Of a stretch of 64,000 bases of DNA, positions 24,601-34,900 are shown one piece after another. Made by a program: the position numbers and the translations under genes. Below the pieces are notes generated by a model. It did not search any database and was not told the origin of the DNA. It worked only from the letters and a program-made list of their open reading frames with translations. How positions within the stretch are numbered: position 1 is the stretch's first letter; every line of letters begins with the position of its first letter. Source of the stretch: Prosapia bicincta (lineage: Eukaryota; Arthropoda; Insecta; Hemiptera; Cercopidae); NCBI GenBank assembly GCA_036971475.1, contig JBAIZL010000003.1, forward strand, positions 103,363,733 through 103,427,732. Direction: 5' to 3'.

Positions 24601-25316
24601 CAGTTGGCTTTTTTCAGGATCCAACGGGGATGTCGAACACAACAGGGTGAGGAGTCACACAAAGAGATCTCAATAGGAATGTGGTCGCTACTGTAAAGAT
24701 CAGGCAATGCTGACCATTTTAGCCTTGCAGCCAAGACAGGACTGCATAATGACAAGTCTACAGCTGTCCATCCACCTGTTGACGCTGCTAAATGTGTCGG
24801 AGAACCGTCATTTAGCAGGTATAAATCCAGTTCCGATCTGATGCTTTCGATCAGATTACCTCGCGGGTTGCATTCTGGGGAACCCCATGAAACATGGTGG
24901 GCATTGAAATCGCCCACTAATAAAAACGGAGTCGGCAACTGATTCATAAGGTCTACAAGATCTCTCTGTTGCAGGTTGTCACTTGGTGGGAAGTAGACAC
25001 AACAGAGAGTGAGTTTGTATGGAACAGCTGTTTGAATTGCTACTGCTTGTAAGGGAGTTATTAAGTTCAGAGAAACGGCGTCGACACAGTCACGGGCTAG
25101 AATGGCTACGCCACCTCTAGCTCGATTTTCTGTAACGAAGTCTGATCTGTAAACTGAATACTCCCTTAGATGGAAATTGTGCGATTCATGAAGATGTGTC
25201 TCCTGAATACAAATGTACATAGGGGACACATCCCTTACAATTAATTTGAGATCCTCAATGTGACTTCTAACACCGTTAATGTTCCACTGAATCACGGTTT
25301 GTTTAGGTGTGGACAT
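21621..25316 (-). CDS. LINE ORF2: endonuclease, reverse transcriptase, RNase H
   Basis: A 1231-residue polyprotein that nicks target DNA and copies the element's RNA into it. Residues 1-220 are an APE-type endonuclease: WNINGVR at 11, QETHL with Glu39, GDFNAHH with Asp136 and Asn138, SSDH with Asp211 and His212. Residues about 450-750 are the reverse transcriptase: SSYRPISLTS near 510, FFDLEKAYD at 581, VPQGG at 640, and the active site FVDDF at 671-675 in place of the commoner YADD. RNase H spans about 965-1090 with Asp970, Glu1003, Asp1026, His1069 and Asp1079. A CCHC finger follows at Cys1172, Cys1175, His1183, Cys1188. ATG lies 6 nt after the ORF1 stop, suggesting termination-reinitiation. 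No stops or frameshifts. Length is normal for the group. Confidence 0.96.
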   Translation of the reverse strand: MSTPKQTVIQWNINGVRSHIEDLKLIVRDVSPMYICIQETHLHESHNFHLREYSVYRSDFVTENRARGGVAILARDCVDAVSLNLITPLQAVAIQTAVPYKLTLCCVYFPPSDNLQQRDLVDLMNQLPTPFLLVGDFNAHHVSWGSPECNPRGNLIESIRSELDLYLLNDGSPTHLAASTGGWTAVDLSLCSPVLAARLKWSALPDLYSSDHIPIEISLCDSSPCCVRHPRWILKKANWEQFSQDLESLDVDYLAPIDDIVNSFTKTVLNAAGKAIPKTSSKPRRPPVPWWNDECTVILRQRRKALNQFKRHSTSENLEKYKIFRAKARRIFRQSKRESWSQYIGTITRTTAPSTVWKKLPSVCGISVPMPLISLRHSDGVLTTDCEEIANVLALSFSKHSSSSAYKDAFQVYKRKQEALPFTVGVSGGSCLNIHFSLDELESALSSTKDSALGPDDIVYSMIKNLPPSAKLVLLPIYNRIFGEHGFPDAWLEATIIPLLKQGKDKTNPSSYRPISLTSCLCKLLEKMVNRRLVWYLETNKLLSNVQCGSRQGRSSVDQLVLLESAIQNAFILRQTLVAVFFDLEKAYDMAWRRGILNLLKSWGIQGNILAFIQNYLNNRTFRVRLGGIYSDRCELENGVPQGGVLSVTLFAVAINSVTSNVQSPVHCSLFVDDFCIYMAARSMATAERSLQLVINKLQEWTKSTGFKFSASKTQYIAFSRRRQHQEPILYLDGTRFQTADNVRFLGLLLDKRLSWNPHVRDLRTRCSKILDMLRVLSGTNWGADRTCMLRFYRAVVRSRIDYGCIAYSSARPTVLKLLDSIHHAGLRLSTGAFRSSPISSLLVEAGEPSLSMRRQMLQISYYTGLRSKPKLPAFKAVFDNHLEDRYNVRQRSTAPFGIRTLRIFRNLNLEHPVIFERTSCYIPPWTIQKPKCDFSLSMYLKHNTPDAIYRQEFLHIQQTHQHNVTIFTDGSKLDNGIGCAFYMEGQTFTYGLPSACRVFTAELYAIFQALRSIPSAKSKYLVCCDSKSALQAIQEMYTKNPLVGDILCYIHRLQLRGVEVSFLSVPGHCGIFGNTKADEGAKLATGMLPSTQRVMASDFVCKVKSTLFSVWNEEWQNVHRNKLSDIKNTVRPWRTSVRSNRREEVVVTRLRIGHSLLTHGWLMRHEDPPLCQFCRTNITIKHILLDCNELTNLYIRYDLRGSLKVVLRDDVTAIDRVLAFLRHLNLFNNI

Positions 25317-25322
25317 TGTATT

Positions 25323-26657
25323 TTAGTGAAATGGATTCACCTGGCTCTCACTGCCGTCATTGACAATTTGTCGGCCTGGAATGTTGGACGTTCCAGGCAA
25401 AGAGTCATCAGAATCCATCACCACTATTGTAGTGGTGGAATCTGAGGAATTTTTTGACTCAGAAGGGGAGTTAGAAATGATCCTCTTTTGAGTCGCTTTT
25501 AATTTTGCACCCACTTTCACAGGTGCAGTTTTGTTGTTATTGTTATTTTTATTATTATTACTCATAGTTGGAATAGGTTTCACACTTGTCTCTAATAGTG
25601 TCTTGCTTCTTCTAACTCTACCAGAGGTATCTGGCAATGGAGATTTCTTCGCACATTCAACATTATTATTTAAGTTGGAAACAGAATTTTTCGTCACCAA
25701 AGCTAATAGCTGGCTAACTTGCTCAGTGAGAACTTCAATTTTCTTGTTTAGCTCAACGCAGTTGGAACACGACTTCTCAGTGGTGATAGCTGAGGCATAA
25801 GATTTCATTTCAAGTCTAGGTTGAGTTGACTTGAACTTCTTTTTCGCTTCGTGGAAAGATGTTTTGTCCTTTGCCATTATGCTAAGGATCGCTTTCTCCT
25901 CCTTGAACTTTGGGCAGTTAAAGGAGTGAGCAGGGTGATCACCAGCACAGTTTGGGCATTTCGGAGCACTTGTGCAAACCTTATCAGTATGGCCTTCAGA
26001 TGCACACTGTCCGCATACCTCTGGCTTGGAGCAAGAAGAACTTACGTGTCCAAAACGTTGGCATTTAAAGCACCGGCGTGGATTGGGAAAGTAGGGCCTA
26101 ACAGAAAGCCGTTGATAGCCCGCATATAGGTATTCCGAGATAGATGGTTTCCCGAATGTCAGGATTAATGATGTTGTTGGAACTCTCTGATCGTTTTCCA
26201 TCCTCATAATTCTTACGACATCTGTAACACCTTCAGATTTCAGTTCTGATTTTATTTCGTCCTCATGGACATACAAAAGATCCCTGCATGATATTACTCC
26301 CTTTGATGAGTTCAAGGTTCGGTGGGGAGCCACCGAAACCTTGACCTGATCAAAGAAGGAGGTCATTTTTAATAATAAGTGTGACTGCTTAGCATTGCTT
26401 GTTTCTAACAGCAGTGTTCCGTTCCTTAACTTCCTTATGGAAGAGAAAGGCCCTGCTGCGCATCCATCTATAGCCTTTTGTATTAAAAAAGGCGATACCT
26501 TTGACAGATCTTTTCCAGATTCTGTGCAAGACACAATTAAGAACTTTGGTGATTCTAAATTCATTTCTTTTCTCGTATTTACTTCTCTAGGCATTTTCGG
26601 AGAAACCTCACGACGCCTCTTTACATTCAACTGGTTGGACATTTGTTGATTTTCCAT
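25323..26657 (-). CDS. LINE ORF1: Gag-like nucleic-acid-binding protein
   Basis: A 444-residue protein that would coat the element's RNA and accompany ORF2 into the nucleus. The N-terminus is basic (NVKRRREV). Residues about 35-190 look like the RRM-like region preceding zinc knuckles in Jockey/I ORF1 proteins, ending YFPNPRR. Three knuckles follow: Cys196-Cys199-His204-Cys209 and Cys215-Cys218-His223-Cys228 (CX2CX4HX4C), then Cys234-Cys237-His241-Cys248 (CX2CX3HX6C). Residues 300-320 could form a short coiled coil. The C-terminus is Asn/Ser-rich with an Asn run near 367-376. It is the upstream frame of the element and ends 6 nt before ORF2. Intact. Confidence 0.94.
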   Translation of the reverse strand: MENQQMSNQLNVKRRREVSPKMPREVNTRKEMNLESPKFLIVSCTESGKDLSKVSPFLIQKAIDGCAAGPFSSIRKLRNGTLLLETSNAKQSHLLLKMTSFFDQVKVSVAPHRTLNSSKGVISCRDLLYVHEDEIKSELKSEGVTDVVRIMRMENDQRVPTTSLILTFGKPSISEYLYAGYQRLSVRPYFPNPRRCFKCQRFGHVSSSCSKPEVCGQCASEGHTDKVCTSAPKCPNCAGDHPAHSFNCPKFKEEKAILSIMAKDKTSFHEAKKKFKSTQPRLEMKSYASAITTEKSCSNCVELNKKIEVLTEQVSQLLALVTKNSVSNLNNNVECAKKSPLPDTSGRVRRSKTLLETSVKPIPTMSNNNKNNNNNKTAPVKVGAKLKATQKRIISNSPSESKNSSDSTTTIVVMDSDDSLPGTSNIPGRQIVNDGSESQVNPFH

Positions 26658-27049
26658 AAGTTGTTTTTAAGCTAACCATCGTGTCAGGCGTTACGGGCGA
26701 GACTATGAGAACGGGTACATCCATGGATCACTTTCGATCATTTCCAACCCCCGGAACTCTGGGGCCCATAGTTTCCTCCTTAGCTCGACTGGATGGGCAT
26801 CAGTCGAGAACTCGTAATACTGTGCACAGGCTCCGACACCTGTGCACCGCGGACACTCCCTGACCAAGGACCGAAGTGGCTAGCGGACCAGCAACCGCGC
26901 ATACGTCTTCGGCAGAGCAAGCTCACATCAGCGTCCCAGACCAGAGTTTGTCAAGCTCTGGACCTTTCAGCACTCCCAACGCGCAACGATTCTGATCAGT
27001 CAATTCCCTAAGTGAAGATGTTAGTGTATGTGTATTTGTGCATGCGTGC

Positions 27050-27122
<73 letters not shown>

Positions 27123-27216
27123 TGTTCGCTTTGTGAGTGGTGTAGTGTTAGGCTAGGGTACCGCGAGGGACGCCAAATCCCTCGTAGGTGCGGCTAGTCC
27201 GCACCCCCCTGCGGGG
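26658..27216 (-). promoter_or_regulatory. LINE 5' UTR / internal promoter region
   Basis: The 559 nt before ORF1 should carry the internal promoter that full-length LINEs need. It holds a long GT tract on the plus strand (about 27046-27120) and, at its extreme 5' end, three adjacent perfect stem-loops: 27164-27184, 27187-27205 and 27205-27217. The promoter role is inferred from the element type; no core motif was pinned down. Confidence 0.6.
27046..27120. repeat. (GT)n microsatellite
   Basis: About 36 GT dinucleotides with one TGCG-type interruption at the left, inside the LINE 5' UTR. Produces a spurious Val-Cys reading frame. Confidence 0.97.
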
Positions 27217-27430
27217 GTTTATTCTATATGTTAGATAAGATAGGCCTATACATCTATTGTTTGTATCTATGAGTTTAGGTAAAATGCGAAAACCATAAGT
27301 CTATATCTTTTGTCCATTATCGTAGATAGGTTGTACGCATATTCTAGGACAACTTGTGCAACGTTTATTCTATATGTTAGATAAGGTAGGCCTATACATC
27401 TATTGTTTGTATCTATGAGTTTAGGTAAAA
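27217..27430. repeat. 146-bp tandem array, right part
   Basis: Continuation of the array at 20735-21426 after the LINE: starts at TTTATTCTATATGTTAGATA and holds about one and a half units, ending where TTTAGGTAAAA passes into unique DNA. Confidence 0.93.
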
Positions 27431-28911
27431 TAACGGAATAGTTTATATTATTTATTTACTCTTAGAGAAAGCAATGATTTGGCGCAACGAAAGTAATACA
27501 TAACTGAAAGAGACTTAGATTTTGTCAGACACACTAAAATGCTGAATGGGAAATGAAAGTGGGCCATGAACGGCCTTGACTCACTGTGTTAAGAGTCGGT
27601 CGACCTAGGTCAGCGCAAATTTGGAATTACCCCTTTACTCATTGCCAAGGCTTGTTTCGCAAGCGTCAGTTATTCGACTTTCTCTGCGATCGGTCTGTCC
27701 TTAAATGTAGGAAACTTGTTCGTAGAAATACACTGAGCACTCATTAACGTAGAAAACAGTTTCCGTTAATTTCGGGTTTAACGGTGGCGTAACTGGCGTT
27801 GAGTAACTACTAGCTGTAACTGTCTACAAGAGGCGGCTTTTCTCTATGTTTCGTATTCACGTATAGTGCGGGCAACGTAACCGTCCACTTGGCCTTGCGT
27901 GTACTACCACTTCTTAAAACATGTTGAATATTCAGAATATTTTATACATCAACAGTTTCTGCATCCGATATGTCTACACGTATTTCAAGATTGTTTTTAT
28001 TTCATACTGAAGCAAATTCATCATCGAATTTATCTATTGACCGTCTCTTGTAAGTCAGTGTTTTGACAGTCTCTGTTATGTTTGTAGGGAGTGTTCATAC
28101 TAACCCTCTACTTCCCCGTCTCGCCTCCTGCGATCTCTCAAGGCCAAGTGCTCGGCTACTCAGCGCTGGGCTAGGAATAAAGGGGGAGATTATTTACCTG
28201 ATGTCCATTGATATATACTAAAGATGCGTTACTTGGCATTGGATACTACTTGACTAACAAATATAATACAATCTCATTTGTATTCCTAAAGAATAGGATA
28301 CAGGCAATTTCAGTTAAGCTGTCATACGTCCGCTAGAGCGAGATGTAACTCTTTTGTTTAAAATTATCCTTAAAAAATTAAGTAGTGTGACGCCTCTCAA
28401 TTAAAGCGATGGAGAGTTGGTCAGTTTCAGTGTGCGACTCTGTCCACTCGAGCCTTGATCCTTCATACCACAGAGTTATATCATCGTTATTTGAAATCGT
28501 ATTCACAATCATGTTTAATGTTTCAAGAGATGCCTATAATAAAAAAATGCAAGTTACTTTGGAGTTATTTGTAGACTACTGTGTTCAGGATGTGTGAATG
28601 GGTAGGGAAACCCTCTGTGAGGGATATTTGGAGAGGGGTTGGCACCCCTCGCGAACCCCTCGAACATTAAAACAGTTGAATAAGTGTCGTCTATGTACAC
28701 ACATTGATACAATTAATGCGTAGACTTTCGCTAAAATAAAGCTAGTTTATAAAATGTCTAAGGCACGCACTTTGTGAGTAATAGTATAGTAACTCGAAGT
28801 GTTTCCATTATTTTGTTCTATATACTGATAGAATCTGTAGTTTTATCTGTCCATTAGTACTTTTGCAAATATGTACTAGTGGAATATTATGCCATTCATT
28901 GTTGCTACTTT
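27431..28911. other. Unique spacer
   Basis: Unique AT-rich DNA. A 62-codon frame at 28409-28597 has no domain. A GC-rich patch near 28600-28670 has short imperfect palindromes (GGGTAGGGAAACCC, AGGGGTTGGCACCCCT). No gene or transposon end could be established. Confidence 0.5.
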
Positions 28912-31900
28912 GTGATTCTTTTCTCCTTCTCTCTACCCTGGTGTGAAAGGAACTGAAAGTAGATCTACCTCAAGGAGCGACCCTGCATACACGAGCCATG
29001 ATTCTTTGCTCTTTCTCTCTACCCTGGTGTGAAAGGAACTGAGAGTAGATCTACCTCAAGGAGCGACCCTGCATACACGAGCCATGATTCTTTGCTCTTT
29101 TTCTCTACCCTGGTGTGAAAGGAACTGAGAGTAGATCTACCTCAAGGAGCGACCCTGCATACACGAACCGTGATTCTTTGCTCCCTCTCTCTACCCTGGT
29201 GTGAAAGGAACTGAGAGTAGATCTACCTCAAGGAGCGACCCTGCATACACGAACCATGATTCTTTGCTCTTTCTCTCTACCATGGTGTGAAAGGAACTGA
29301 GAGTAGATTTACCTCAAGGAGCGACCCTGCATACACGAGCCATGATTCTTTGCACTTTCTCTCTACCCTGGTGTGAAAGGAACTGAGAGTAGATCTACCT
29401 CAAGGAGCGACCCTGCATACACGAACCATGATTCTTTGCTCCTTCTCTCTACCCTGGTATGAAAGGAACTGAGAGTATATCTACCTCAAGGAGCGACCCT
29501 GCATACACGAACCGTGATTCTTTTCTCTTTCTCTCTACCCTGGTGTGAAAGGAACTGAGAGTAGATCTACCTCAAGGAGCGACCCTGCATACACGAACCG
29601 TGATTCTTTTCTCTTTCTCTCTACCCTGGTGTGAAAGGAACTGAGAGTAGATCTACCTCAAGGAGCGACCCTGCATACACGAACCATGATTCTTTGCTCC
29701 TTCTCTCTACCCTGGTGTGAAAGGAACTGAGAGTATATCTACCTCAAGGAGCGACCCTGCATACACGAACCGTGATTCTTTTCTCTTTCTCTCTACCCTG
29801 GTGTGAAAGGAACTGAGAGTAGATCTACCTCAAGGAGCGACCCTGCATACACGAACCGTGATTCTTTTGTCTTTCTCTCTACCCTGGTGTGAAACGAAAT
29901 GAAAGTATATCTACCTGAAGGAGCGACCCTGCATACACGAGCCATGATTCTTTGCTCTTTCTCTCTACCCTGGTGTGAAAGGAACTGAGAGTAGATCTAC
30001 CTCAAGGAGCGACCCTGGATACACGAACCGTGATTCATTTCTCTTTCTTTCTACCCTGGTATGAAAGGAACTGAAAGTATATCTACCTCAAGGAGCGACC
30101 CTGCATACACGAACCATGATTCTTTGCTCCGTCTCTCTACCCTGGTGTGAAAGGAACTGAGAGTAGATTTACCTCAAGGAGCGACCCTGCATACACGAAC
30201 CATGATTCTTTGCTCTTTCACTCTATCCTGGTGTGAAAGGGACTGAGAGTAGATCTACCTCAAGGAGCGACCCTGCATACACGAGCCATGATTCTTTGCT
30301 CTTTCTCTCTACCCTGGTGTGAAAGGAACTGAGAGTAGATCTACCTCAAGGAGCGACCCTGCATACACGAACCGTGATTCTTTTCTCTTTCTCTCTACCC
30401 TGGTGTGACAGGAACTGAGAGTAGATCTACCTCAAGGAGCGACCCTGCATACACGAACCATGATTCTTTGCTCCTTCTCTCTACCCTGGTGTGAAAGGAA
30501 CTGAGAGTAGATCTACCTCAAGGAGCGACCCTGCATACACAAACCATGATTCTTTGCTCTTTCATTCTATCCTGGTGTGAAAGGAACTGAGAGTAGATCT
30601 ACCTCAAGGAGCGACCCTGCATACACGAGCCATGATTCTTTGCTCTTTCTCTCTACCCTGGTGTGAAAGGAACTGAGAGTAGATCTACCTCAAGGAGCGA
30701 CCCTGCATACACGAACCGTGATTAGTTTCTCTTTCTCTCTACCCTGGTGTGAAAGGAACTGAAAGTATATCTACCTCAAGGAGCGACCCTGCATACACGA
30801 ACCATGATTCTTTGCTCCTTCTCTCTACCTTGGTGTGAAAGGAACTGAAAGTATATCTACCTCAAGGAGCGACTCTGCATACACGAACCGTGATTCTTTT
30901 CTCTTTCTCTCTACCCTGGTGTGAAAGGAACTGAGAGTAGATCTACCTCAAGGAGCGACCCTGCATACACGAGCCATGATTCATTGCTCTTTCTCTCTAC
31001 CCTGGTGCGAAAGGAACTAAAAGTAGATCTACCTCAAGGAGCGACCCTGCATACACGAGCCGTGATTCTTTGCTCTTTCTCTCTACCCTGGTGTGAAAGG
31101 AACTGAGAGTAGATCTACCTCAAGGAGCGACCCTGCATACACGAACCGTGATTCATTTCTCTTTCTCTCTACACTGGTATGAAAGGAACTGAAAGTATAT
31201 CTACCTCAAGGAGCGACCCTGCATACACGAACCATGATTCTTTGCTCCGTCTCCCTACCCTGGTGTGAAAGGAACTGAGAGTAGAACTACCTCAAGGAGC
31301 GACCCTGCATACACGAACCGTGATTCTTTGCTCTTTCTCTCTACCCTGGTGTGAAAGGAACTGAGAGTAGATCTACCTCAAGGAGCGACCCTGCATACAC
31401 GAGCCATGATTCTTTGCTCTTTCTCTCTACCCTGGTGTGAAAGGAACTGAGAGTAGATCTACCTCAAGGGGTGACCCTGCATACACGAACCGTGATTCTT
31501 TTCTCTTTCTCTCTACCCTGGTGTGAAAAGAACTGAAAGTATATCTACCTCAAGGAGCGACCCTGCATACACGAACCATGATTCTTTGCTCCTTCTCTCT
31601 ACCCTGGTGTGAAAGGAACTGAGAGTAGATCTACCTCAAGGAGCGACCCTGCATACACGAACCATGATTCTTTGCTCCTTCTCTCTACCTTTGGTGTGAA
31701 AGGAACTGAGAGTAGATCTACCTCAAGGAGCGACCCTGCATACACAAACCATGATTCTTTGCTCTTTCTCTCTACCCTGGTGTGAAAGGAACTGAGAGTA
31801 GATCTACCTCAAGGAGCGACCCTGCATACACGAACCATGATTCTTTGCTCCTTCTCTCTATCCTGGTGTGAAAGGAACTGAGAGTAGATCTACCTCAAGG

Positions 31901-34900
31901 AGCGACCCTGCATACACGAACCGTGATTCTTTTCTTTTTCTCTCTACCCTGGTGTGAAAGGAACTGAGAGTAGATCTACCTCAAGGAGCGACTCTGCATA
32001 CACGAACCGTGATTCTTTTCTTTTTCTCTCTACCCTGGTGTGAAAGGAACTGAGAGTAGATCTACCTCAAGGAGCGACCCTGCATACACGAGCCATGATT
32101 CTTTGCTCTTTCTCTCTACCCTGGTGTGAAAGGAACTGAGAGTAGATCTACCTCAAGGAGCGACCCTGCATACACGAACCATGATTCTTTGCTCCTTCTC
32201 TCTACCCTGGTGTGAAAGGAACTGAGAGTATATCTACCTCAAGGAGCGACCCTGCATACACGAACCGTGATTCTTTTCTCTTTCTCTCTACCATGGTGTG
32301 AAAGGAACTGAAAGTATATCTACCTCAAGGAGCGACCCTGCATACACGAACCATGATTCTTTGCTCCTTCTCTCTACCCTGGTGTGAAAGGAACTGAGAG
32401 TAGATCTACCTCAAGGAGTGACCCTGCATACACGAACCATGATTCTTTGCGCTTTCTCTTTACCCTGGTGTGAAAGGAACTGAGCGTACATCTACCTCAA
32501 GGAGCGACCCTGCATACACGAACCGTGATTCTTTTCTCTTTCTCTCTACCCTTTAGTAAAAGGAACTAAGGGTAGATCTACCTCAAGGAGCGACTCTGCA
32601 TGCACGAGCCATGATTCTTTTCTCTTTTTCTCTACCCTGGAGTGAAAGGAACTAAGAGTAGATCTACCTCAAGGAGCGACCCTGCATACACGAGCCATGA
32701 TTCTTTGCGCTTTCTCTCTACCCTGGTGTGAAAGGAACTGAGAGTAGATCTACCTCAAGGAGCGACTCTGCATACACGAACCGTGATTCTTTTCTCTTTC
32801 TCTCTACCCTGGTGTGAAAGGAACTGAAAGTATATCTACCTCAAGGAGCGACCCTGCATACACGAGCCATGATTCATTGCTCTTTCTCTCTACCCTGGTG
32901 TGAAAGGAACTGAGAGTATATCTACCTCAAGGAGCTACCCTGCATACACGAACCGTGATTCTTTGCTCCTTCTCTCTACCCTGGTGTGAAAGGAACTGAG
33001 AGTATATCTACCTCAAGGAGCGACCCTGCATACACGAGCCATGATTCATTGCTCTTTCTCTCTACCCTGGTGTGAAATTAACTAAGAGTAGATCTACCTC
33101 AAGGAGCGACCCTGCATACACGAGCCATGATTCTTTGCTCTTTCTCTCTACCCTGGTGTGAAAGGAACTGAGAGTAGATCTACCTCAAGGAGCGACCCTG
33201 CATACACGAACCATGATTCTTTGCTCTTGCACTCTACCCTGGTGTGAAAGGAACTGAAGGTATATCTACCTCAAGGAGCGACCCTGCATACACAAACATG
33301 ATTCTTTGCTCCGTCTCTCTACCCTGGTGTGAAAGGAACTGAGAGTATATCTACCTCAAGGAGCGACCCTGCATACACGAGCCATGATTCATTGCTCTTT
33401 CTCTCTACCCTGGTGTGAAATTAACTAAGAGTAGATCTACCTCAAGGAGCGACCCTGCATACACGAGCCATGATTCTTTGCTCTTTCTCTCTACCCTGGT
33501 GTGAAAGGAACTGAGAGTAGATCTACCTCAAGGAGCGACCCTGCATACACGAACCATGATTCTTTGCTCTTGCACTCTACCCTGGTGTGAAAGGAACTGA
33601 GAGTAGATCTACCTCAAGGAGCGACCCTGCATACACGAGCCATGATTCTTTGCTCTTTCTCTCTACCCTGGTGTGAAAGGAACTGAGAGTAGATCTACCT
33701 CAAGGGGTGACCCTGCATACACGAACCGTGATTCTTTTCTCTTTCTCTCTACCCTGGTGTGAAAAGAACTGAAAGTATATCTACCTCAAGGAGCGACCCT
33801 GCATACACGAACCATGATTCTTTGCTCCTTCTCTCTACCCTGGTGTGAAAGGAACTGAGAGTAGATCTACCTCAAGGAGCGACCCTGCATACACGAACCA
33901 TGATTCTTTGCTCCTTCTCTCTACCTTTGGTGTGAAAGGAACTGAGAGTAGATCTACCTCAAGGAGCGACCCTGCATACACAAACCATGATTCTTTGCTC
34001 TTTCTCTCTACCCTGGTGTGAAAGGAACTGAGAGTAGATCTACCTCAAGGAGCGACCCTGCATACACGAACCATGATTCTTTGCTCCTTCTCTCTATCCT
34101 GGTGTGAAAGGAACTGAGAGTAGATCTACCTCAAGGAGCGACCCTGCATACACGAACCGTGATTCTTTTCTTTTTCTCTCTACCCTGGTGTGAAAGGAAC
34201 TGAGAGTAGATCTACCTCAAGGAGCGACTCTGCATACACGAACCGTGATTCTTTTCTTTTTCTCTCTACCCTGGTGTGAAAGGAACTGAGAGTAGATCTA
34301 CCTCAAGGAGCGACCCTGCATACACGAGCCATGATTCTTTGCTCTTTCTCTCTACCCTGGTGTGAAAGGAACTGAGAGTAGATCTACCTCAAGGAGCGAC
34401 CCTGCATACACGAACCATGATTCTTTGCTCCTTCTCTCTACCCTGGTGTGAAAGGAACTGAGAGTATATCTACCTCAAGGAGCGACCCTGCATACACGAA
34501 CCGTGATTCTTTTCTCTTTCTCTCTACCATGGTGTGAAAGGAACTGAAAGTATATCTACCTCAAGGAGCGACCCTGCATACACGAACCATGATTCTTTGC
34601 TCCTTCTCTCTACCCTGGTGTGAAAGGAACTGAGAGTAGATCTACCTCAAGGAGTGACCCTGCATACACGAACCATGATTCTTTGCGCTTTCTCTTTACC
34701 CTGGTGTGAAAGGAACTGAGCGTACATCTACCTCAAGGAGCGACCCTGCATACACGAACCGTGATTCTTTTCTCTTTCTCTCTACCCTTTAGTAAAAGGA
34801 ACTAAGGGTAGATCTACCTCAAGGAGCGACTCTGCATGCACGAGCCATGATTCTTTTCTCTTTTTCTCTACCCTGGAGTGAAAGGAACTAAGAGTAGATC

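Larger units (their letters stand above)
21427..27216 (-). mobile_element. Full-length RNase H-bearing LINE (I/Jockey superfamily), 5.79 kb
   Basis: A non-LTR retrotransposon on the minus strand, interrupting the 146-bp array. GTTTATTCTATAT flanks both sides (21414-21426 and 27217-27229), a 12-13 bp target duplication. The 3' end is at the left, with a poly(A) tail seen as T36 at 21431-21466. Order on its own strand: 559-nt 5' leader with a GT/CA microsatellite, ORF1, 6-nt gap, ORF2, about 150-nt 3' UTR, tail. Both frames are uninterrupted and the catalytic residues are present, so it could be recently active. An RNase H domain together with three CCHC knuckles points to the I group or a relative; exact clade (I, Nimb, LOA-like) cannot be settled by eye. 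Confidence 0.95.

Noticed and set aside
21859..26649. Plus-strand frames across the LINE
   Set aside because: They are antisense shadows of the two LINE proteins.
27012..27197. 61-codon Val-Cys frame
   Set aside because: Translation of the GT microsatellite in the LINE 5' UTR.
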